Assembly (NCBI GenBank): GCA_914767715.1
Contig: OU612073.1
Location: 434,001 to 498,000 of the forward strand
Length of the DNA: 64,000 bases
From: Membranipora membranacea
Taxonomy: Eukaryota > Bryozoa > Gymnolaemata > Cheilostomatida > Membraniporidae
Direction: 5' to 3'
Shown here: positions 56,829-64,000 of the stretch, piece by piece
Position numbering within the stretch: position 1 is the first letter of the stretch
How the letters are laid out: each line of letters starts with the position of its first letter
Notes under the pieces: model-generated
Told to the model about the DNA's origin: nothing
The model's input: the letters and a program-made list of their open reading frames with translations, nothing else
Databases searched by the model: none
Position numbers and translations under genes: made by a program

Positions 56829-57685
56829 ATGTAATAGATAATCACTCTATTTTAGAAGTACTCAGCCACCAACCTTGGCACTAAGAAAGGCTGGTTGGTA
56901 TTGCAGCCGGAATTGAAACAAAAGAAATATTTTTTTCCGGTAACACGCAGTTTTATTGTAGTGCAACAGAACAAATAAAAATTCTCAAACATTGCTATAT
57001 AAACAACGAGTCTTCAAGATTGCGGATCATTTTATTATTTACCACAATTGTCACAATCAAGCGATTCGATATGAAACCTAATATAATAACTATGATTGCC
57101 TTGCCTGTATTAAAAAAGTTCACAGGTGCCATATATATGATACATAATAAAAAAAGTCATCTCATTGTTATTTGTTGTGACTATCGGTAGAGTGTAGGTG
57201 CAAAATAACCGTCAAAATGTTACTATAATCAAACGGATTATATACGATAATTTATAAAGAAACGTACACTACACTGTAAGTATGTGGTAGGCGAGATTAA
57301 AGCTTGCTTCACTGTGGTGTTTATGAGACAATATTGATCAACCCTAATGGTGTAAAATTTTTACAGGAGGAAAATTATTGCTTGCTCGATGTTACTTGAC
57401 GGTGGCCCGAACTTGATTAGCAAAAATTGATGAGAGGTAAAATTGAGTCATCCTCGAACAAGATAAAACTAAATTCTAGCTAACATTTAATCCTCCAGGG
57501 TAGCGTTACTACAAAAACTCCCGCATTGACAGCTGTATTTGCAGACTCCTGGTAAAAATATGATAAAGATCAAAAAAGTCTTCCACTAGGCAGCTTCAGT
57601 CCACAAAGACAGCTATTCTCAGCAATCGCAGAACTTGGTAGAGGGAAACCTAAAATTAAACGTATAAATTAACATTATTATCTGC

Positions 57686-57976
57686 ATGCAGTCTAATATT
57701 TCGAAAGCACCCCCTATATTTGATGAACAGGCAGTCTGGAAGCAAGATAAGGAATCGTTAACAGTGGTTGTGATCTCATTGATCCAACATGCCATATCTC
57801 GGGTTTCGTCTCATTCTGGTATTTTAAAACTTGGACTACCTGATGAGACAGACACCACGCCCCATGACATGGTTTACTTGGATAGTATAGGTGCGCTCTC
57901 TTTAGACATACGTACAGCATTTGACACTACATATCATGGAAAACTCATCCACACGCGTGACCATCATATAGCTTAA
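57686..57976 (+). CDS. Unrecognised 96-codon open frame, right arm
   Basis: Copy of 856-1,146, one residue different. No domain recognised; see the left-arm entry for the doubt that it is coding. Confidence 0.15.
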   Translation: MQSNISKAPPIFDEQAVWKQDKESLTVVVISLIQHAISRVSSHSGILKLGLPDETDTTPHDMVYLDSIGALSLDIRTAFDTTYHGKLIHTRDHHIA

Positions 57977-60900
57977 AAGCCAGGTTGTGTACAATGAGAG
58001 TTTTGTACCAAGCATCATAACATGTTTTTTATGGTCATTGGTTTCACACACAGAGAGAGCTCCAAGCCACACATGCGGGAATAGGTCTCATCAGTTTATA
58101 TGTAGAATGATATCGGCAGTTGTGGGTAGGGATGGAACAAGAATTTGGATGAACCAGAAATATAACTAAGTTAATTTACACAAGGTACTGTGGTCTGACT
58201 TGATTCTATGATTGACTTTGTATAGAGGATGTGGTACTAGTGATGGTGCACTGAAGGTGTGTACTATGTAAGGGTCGATTTCAAATTCATCATCTTGGAT
58301 CTGGCCTATTACATAGCCGATAAGGTTTGTGGTTGGATCCAATGCCAAATATCCGAAATTCAACTCCTAGCTTCCACCCCTTGGTGTGGGCATGCTCAGC
58401 GATATTGTGACCAGGATTGAACAATTTTGCTTGTCTTCAAAGAATAATATTTATATAAGTTATAATGTAGTTTGAGTTTGAAGTACTGAATGATAGTTGG
58501 ATTTCAGACATGCAGCTACGGGATAAGTTAAGTTTCACAACAATACTTCTTTCTTTTGTTCTCACCTGACTGCTATTCTTCACCATAATATATAAATATG
58601 CAGCATAACATCAGCACACTTACACCCCAAACCTGAGCTAGAACTCTGGTAACAATGGGTACAAATGAAAAGCTGCAGATCTTTCATAAAATATAATTCA
58701 AGCATGTTGACACAATTTACCTTACTACCAAGCAACTCAAGCTTTTTTCACATTATACGGGAAATTTTTTATATTTTTGACTGAGTCAACTTACCATCAC
58801 TTTTGCTTGTTAGACAGGCATATTGTATAGTGTTGAGCACCGCAGACAAAACAGTGGCATTTCCTGACAGTAATCAGTGAACATCTGATATCTTCGCTAC
58901 CACACATCTAAAATGGCAAGTAGCATGGATATGGACAATCGATGTAACCAAATAAATGCCACTTCTCAGCGTTGTGTTTATAGATATAGTGTCAAGGCAA
59001 AGAGCAGCGAGGAGGCTGCGGTTCTTTGTGCAAATAGTATTTTACTCGAGGGTTGTCCGTTGCAAAAAATTATCAGGGCATGATGCACTATGAGCTGTCT
59101 AATAAACAATTCTGTGAGCCGAATCCCAAGACCTAGAATCTCCATGGCGAAGTCAAGGACCTGCTATGTCAGCTTTAAAGATGAAAGGAGTGGGAGTTAA
59201 ATTAACACTTAGCTGTTCAGTAAAACATATTGCTAAAGTGTTATTTTTATTCCAAAAGGTGCACTGTCTAGCGTGCTGGTCTATGAAACTTAGTTACATC
59301 ATCTTGAAGATGTAGAGCACAATTAAGTCAAGTTTAAATGGTTGAGCTTTCAACCTCATGACCTACATATAGCGAAAATGGCTCGCACCAGTTACACCCT
59401 ACACGTGCACATTACAATCCATTCAAAGTTACCTTCTCGATAAGTGTGAGCAGACAACTCAGCGAACAAATCATCTAAAGCATATTTTTATGATGATGAT
59501 GTGATTGATCTCACAATGTCAAATTGACCATCGATATCGGACCCCTCGATCAGGAATCGATCAAACAGACCATCGAAATCGGACCCCTCGATCAGAAATC
59601 GATCAAACAGACCATCATTTTGGATCCATTAACATCGTTGCATCTTGCCGCACTACTGCATACACAGTTCAGTGGTATCTTATGGCCTCACATCTAGGAT
59701 AGCATTCTAGTTTTCTAGGATGTATCACTTTCTCAGTATGAGTATTTAGGGCACCTTGCGTCCCTCTTACTAAACAGCAAGATTCAAGAAGGTTTCTTTA
59801 TAATGACTTCATGATCAGTGAATATTAACCAATCTAAAGAGAATGTTTGTATCTATAGCGAGGCTAGTCTTTCTCTCTCACTACTCTGAACAGTTGGGCA
59901 CAATAAATAGCGATAATCTGACATAGACTGAGAGTGACGTCTTATAACCCTTCATAGACTGAGAGGGGCGTCTTATTTACGGACTGAATGGGATACGACT
60001 TTTAATCTATCACAGACTGAGACTTACGTGTACATATCTACAGCCGATACCTTCTGGGCGTACCTACTCAGTAATGATGAGCTAATACTTATATCCGAAT
60101 GTGATCTAAAATATCCAGTGAGCAGAAAAATAAGCAACTTTTAGATGAAAGTCCTAATCTTCTCAAGTTTTTACCCTATCTGCTGAAAATGTACAGCTTT
60201 AAAACTGATCAAGCAAGGAGTTAGACCCCTAGGATTAAGTCAACATGGGATATTTTACTACATAATTATAATGTTTAAGGAGAGGTATACACCCGAGGGT
60301 GCTGGTGGCTGGAACAATCAACAATGAAAGCTCCCCGCATAGGACTCGACACCCACAACTCCTCCGGCACTAATCGCCTGGCAGTGAATAGCAAGCGCGG
60401 TAACCGATTGCCATCTCACCATCCCCAGAAAAGAATGGGTCGATGGCGCTAATTAGATATCTCATCCAACAGCACATTCCATTCCACCATTGCCACCCTA
60501 TGAAACACAGCGTACGTGTTAGGGTTAGTGGCCTTACGTGGCCCATTGCTGGGACCCCTTTTAGTAGGTTTAGCCTTGTTTAATGTTAGATAAGACTGCA
60601 TTAATAAGGTGATATCCTCTCAGAAGGTCTTATGAGATCTTATGAAAGCAGCAGCAGCAGCAGCAACTATCTCTACATAATCAGTTTCTAGTATCCCTTT
60701 AGACAATTGTTTGTGATGTTCTGCTGTTGTTAGAGCAGGTGTCACATAATTCCTGATCACATTGCTATAAGATCTCAGTCTACATACAGAGTCATATCAG
60801 CACAGATGACCTTAACTAGTACAATAGGCTATACATACACAGATACCTTCTTAGTGTCGCTGAAAATGATGGCTAGCTTAAAATCAGAGGTAGCCTTGAA

Positions 60901-61186
60901 CTGTCAGATCATCTGACCATAGTATTATTGTCAAGATAGATGAGCATATGATAAGTAGATCTACCCTTAGTACAATATAGGAGACTTTACTCAGACAGGT
61001 AGTCAGCATGACAGTAGCTGATGCACACTACAGGGAGGTACACAGAAAACACATAAAATCGCTCATAATGATTTATATTATATGTAATATGTATATCATC
61101 TATCTTATATATACAATATATATATATATATATATATGATGTTCAAACTATATATTAATCACAGATAATGATATATAATGTTATAC

Positions 61187-62547
61187 CTGTTTTGCAGAGC
61201 GGGTAGAAGACTTGGTTGATTAGGACGGTTCACAGCAGCTCTCGGTACAGGCGGACTTGGTATCTCCTTCAGCCTAGTAGGGGGAGGTTCTATACGAGGT
61301 GACTTCTTATTCTCTTTGTTCTGTGAACGTAAACAAAGATAATAACTACAGTATTACAGAGCTACAGAGGTCACACTTTGACGGTCAGGATAGTAGACTG
61401 GCATTGGGGAGGGTACAACGTGGATTGAATACAAAAAGGCAAGTTTTCTGTTGTTGTCCGCTCGTGTTCAAGGAGTGGGTAACTCCCGGACAAATTAACT
61501 AATTTGCTTGATTTTTACTCTTCACTGCTTTTAGAATGTCCTTAGTCTCTAAACAATTTTTTTCAAATATTTAAGGGTATAAAATTTTAAGCTTTCATCC
61601 AGGATATCAATGGATACATCAGAGAATACCGGATCCTATCCGGCTAGAATTATTCCTGATAACCAATTAAATAATGAATAAAAATAATGTATCTGTGGAA
61701 CATCGCTAAGCTTTAATATAGCTGGTTACATTCCCTTACAATCACTTTGTATGGCCAGTGTATAAACTGGTTTTAAGTCCACAACACATATCTTGTCTTA
61801 TGTCTGCGATATGTTTCTAATGTTCAATCCTACAAGGACCGTGTTTTCAATGATTTACTTCAGCTGTCTCAGCATGTTGGTAGGACAGCATTATATGATA
61901 AACTGCTGTCTAAAAAATTCATTTAATTCCATGCCTTCTTTTTCACACGGCTTCATTTGTCAAGATACATTTGTCGGTGATTATAATTAAGTATATATAA
62001 TAAAAAAACATATATATAATGTTTTGCAGGTTTTATCTCATACTAGTTGACTTACAGACAAATGTTCCTGTAGAAGCTCGTGTATATCCAGCTGTTTATA
62101 CATCTGTAGTCTGTACTCCTCCATCTGTACTTTCTTAAGCTTAGCTTTATCATAATCTTCGTTCTCTACAGCCTGCCTCTTCTCTACTTCAAACTTTCCC
62201 AGCCTCTCTCCCACCTAAATATAAGAGATTAGAAACTGTAGGTGTAACTCCTAGCAATACAATCAACTTGGTCAAATAATAATTTCTAGTTTGAGCCCCT
62301 CTCCCGACGGCCCCCTGGGAAACAATACCCCAATGTAAACACCATATTCTCTTTTCAGAGACTGTAATAAACTGTATCCCTATCCCCTAAAATTATTAGA
62401 TTTTAGTGAAACATATTACTAGCGCTTAATCTCAATTCCCCAGGAGAAACAACTGTCCGATACTTGAGTGCTAAATAGCATCTTACTACATACTTTGTGA
62501 AGTTCAGCTATAGCCTGCTTCAATCTCTTTGCGTAATCATATTTTTC
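61187..62547 (-). CDS. CEP104: CEP104-like, second copy, partial
   Basis: Three minus-strand exons equal those of the left arm: 62,494-62,547 (KYDYAKRLKQAIAELHK), 62,056-62,214 (VGERLGKFEVEKRQ, with DYDKAK where the left arm has DYVKAK) and 61,187-61,320 (proline-rich, ending LPALQNR for LPALPNR). Frames and splice borders are intact, so it is not an obvious pseudogene. The 5' exons would lie beyond 64,000. Downstream, only about 4.4 kb separate the last exon from the foreign sequence at 56,828, and no TOG or zinc-finger exons were seen there. This copy may therefore be 3'-truncated. Confidence 0.8.
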
Positions 62548-62719
62548 CTCTATAAATATAAGAGCATAAATCAAGTCATTGTTGATATCAGTTATTTATA
62601 GGTAGAGGAGTGTGCAGTTCTCTATAAATGCCTATTTTACAGGAATACAATGAATATCATTGATAACATGGGAAAGAAGGGGGCTTCTTGTGCAAATACG
62701 TGTTTCTATGTATACTAGA

Positions 62720-63006
62720 CACTGAATTAGATTCTTCTCTTAGAATGGAAATAGTATCATAGCGTTATACGGTTAGGACACTAAACACAGGGACCCATCT
62801 GACTGTTATCTGATTGGCTGTCCCTAGTAGCATGAATAATTAGCCTGAGAAATTGTCTTGTTTACAAAATTGCAAACAGTAATAATACCCCTACAGTGTC
62901 GATGATTAGGGCATTTCTAGATTGCTACTAGGGACTGGCTATTTTTGCAAGCCCTTTGTTTTGCAAAAGAAAGCTAATGATGCTATTCCAGATATGGAAT
63001 TCAATG
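62720..63006. mobile_element. hAT-like MITE, present only in the right arm
   Basis: A 287-base insertion flanked by the 8-base target duplication ATACTAGA (62,712-62,719 and 63,007-63,014); the left arm has a single ATACTAGA. Ends CACTGAATT ... AATTCAATG give a 9-base terminal inverted repeat with one mismatch. Eight-base duplications with CA(C/G)TG-like ends are typical of hAT elements. No coding capacity. Confidence 0.85.
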
Positions 63007-63379
63007 ATACTAGAGTATAACTCTTCTCAGACCGGGACACAACCTCAGTATCATTCACAGTCAGACTTATAGGCTAAATAGCCACACTGACATAGAGATT
63101 ACACTATTAGCATGTGTGTCTATGATCTTTAGAGTTAATTTAGTTTTAGTTCATTAAGGGATTTTTAGTTCATTATGGGTGCCGCTCTTATTGCCGCTCT
63201 TATTTTAAATATTGACTTCTTGTGAAGGAGCTGAGGCTACATGAATCAATTCATGCTCTATTGATCAGAACATATGCAATATTATATCACATGGTAAGTG
63301 TGTCCACCGGCTATCGTTACTATAGTCTGAGGGCAGAGGCTGTAGGTATTGTGGTACTTACAACTAAGTCCAAGAAAAT

Positions 63380-63743
63380 CATTCTGCGCATGCTCAGCTC
63401 TGGGCATGAGCTGATCTCTGCAAATTTGAGTCTCGGAATTCCGAAGCCATCTGATTGGCTACCTGCTCTAGTGACATACTCCCCAAAGCGTGCGGATTTA
63501 ATATTAATAGTTATCCTCTCTTGTCATTATTAGCTGATTTTGATTGACAGTTTATGCAGGGGATATCACATTTCCCCTTTCCAAAGTTGCAATCAGAACC
63601 CAAACTAAACTCATTGTTCTTGCACATGCGCAAATTCAAGTCACGCATGATGCATACTTAGCCTTACGACAACTGCTTTGTGGTAATGATAGCCTAGTTT
63701 ATCAGTGATCTACATGCTCAGTCAGATCACGAGAGTCGGTATG
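63380..63743. mobile_element. 364-base insertion with 9-base target duplication
   Basis: Flanked by CAAGAAAAT on both sides (63,371-63,379 and 63,744-63,752), single in the left arm. Starts CATTCTGCGCATGCTCAG and ends GAGTCGGTATG, so any terminal inverted repeat is only about three bases (CAT/ATG). The last 273 bases recur at 20,886-21,158. Nine-base duplications occur in Mutator-like and some other DNA transposons, but the family is not determined. Confidence 0.8.
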
Positions 63744-64000
63744 CAAGAAAATTCATACCAGAAGCTTTACAACAGTCTAATGTTTCACACTTTCTTCTCT
63801 TGGTGACTTCCACTCAATCAAAGTCAAATAAATAGCTAATAGCCTATAAGAACATCTTCTTCTCCATTGATGACCATTGATGACTAAGTAAATTTTACTG
63901 TTTATAATTTCTATGTTTGCTTTTTAATTAATTTTTGCCTCACTTTTTTAAATTTGCGACTTCATGCATGTGTGTTTTAACTGTTTCTGTTATCCGTCTC

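Larger units (their letters stand above)
56829..64000. repeat. Segmental duplication, right arm
   Basis: Same orientation as 1-7,187, starting at the base equivalent to window position 1 and running off the end at the equivalent of 7,187. Private features are insertions at 62,720-63,006 and 63,380-63,743, a doubled segment at about 59,525-59,610 (GACCATCGA...GATCAAACA twice, single in the left arm), and absence of the 744-base block. Confidence 0.95.

Overview
The window is AT-rich eukaryotic DNA. Short exons are separated by GT-AG introns, and there are many transposon remnants and no operon-like gene packing. The recognisable genes (the ciliary protein CEP104, a matrix metalloproteinase, an LRR-ROC-COR protein joined to a caspase domain) point to an animal. 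An early-branching marine invertebrate such as a sponge fits best, but that last step is inference.

Layout. Positions 1-7,187 and 56,829-64,000 are the two arms of a direct segmental duplication that flanks everything else. Both arms carry minus-strand exons of CEP104. In the left arm the gene continues to 8,858. The arms differ by small substitutions, a 744-base block found only in the left arm, and two transposon-like insertions found only in the right arm, each with a target-site duplication. From 9 to 14.9 kb there are repeats: tRNA-derived SINEs, foldback elements and a gypsy RNase H relic. A plus-strand gene at 14,888-18,083 resembles CARF-like DNA-binding proteins. Next come a roughly 440-base tandem array (18.6-20.6 kb), more repeats, and a plus-strand matrix metalloproteinase (23,611-26,854) with an intact HExxHxxGxxH motif. 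From 27 to 32 kb there are mainly retrotransposon remnants.

The centrepiece is a plus-strand gene at about 32,424-51,624. Two N-terminal exons lead into ten near-identical LRR cassette exons of 47 residues each (36,087-43,936). A 2-kb exon then carries the last LRRs plus a ROC GTPase and COR domain. Eight small exons follow and end in a caspase (C14) p20 and p10 with a His-Cys dyad. Splice phases agree across every junction, so the sequence predicts one LRR-ROC-COR-caspase protein. This would put a variable sensor, a GTPase switch and a protease effector in one chain.

The LRR cassettes sit in almost identical introns, yet the exons differ from each other almost entirely at the solvent-exposed x positions of the LxLxx(N/C) strands. 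By eye, exon divergence is many times intron divergence. This pattern suggests a diversifying recognition surface and is the most interesting signal in the window. Two truncated cassettes with in-frame stops are embedded in a 3.46-kb higher-order repeat.

Downstream, a second caspase copy (53,009-56,223) is broken by 5' truncation, a one-base deletion and a 2-kb LINE in its intron. The right arm of the duplication follows.
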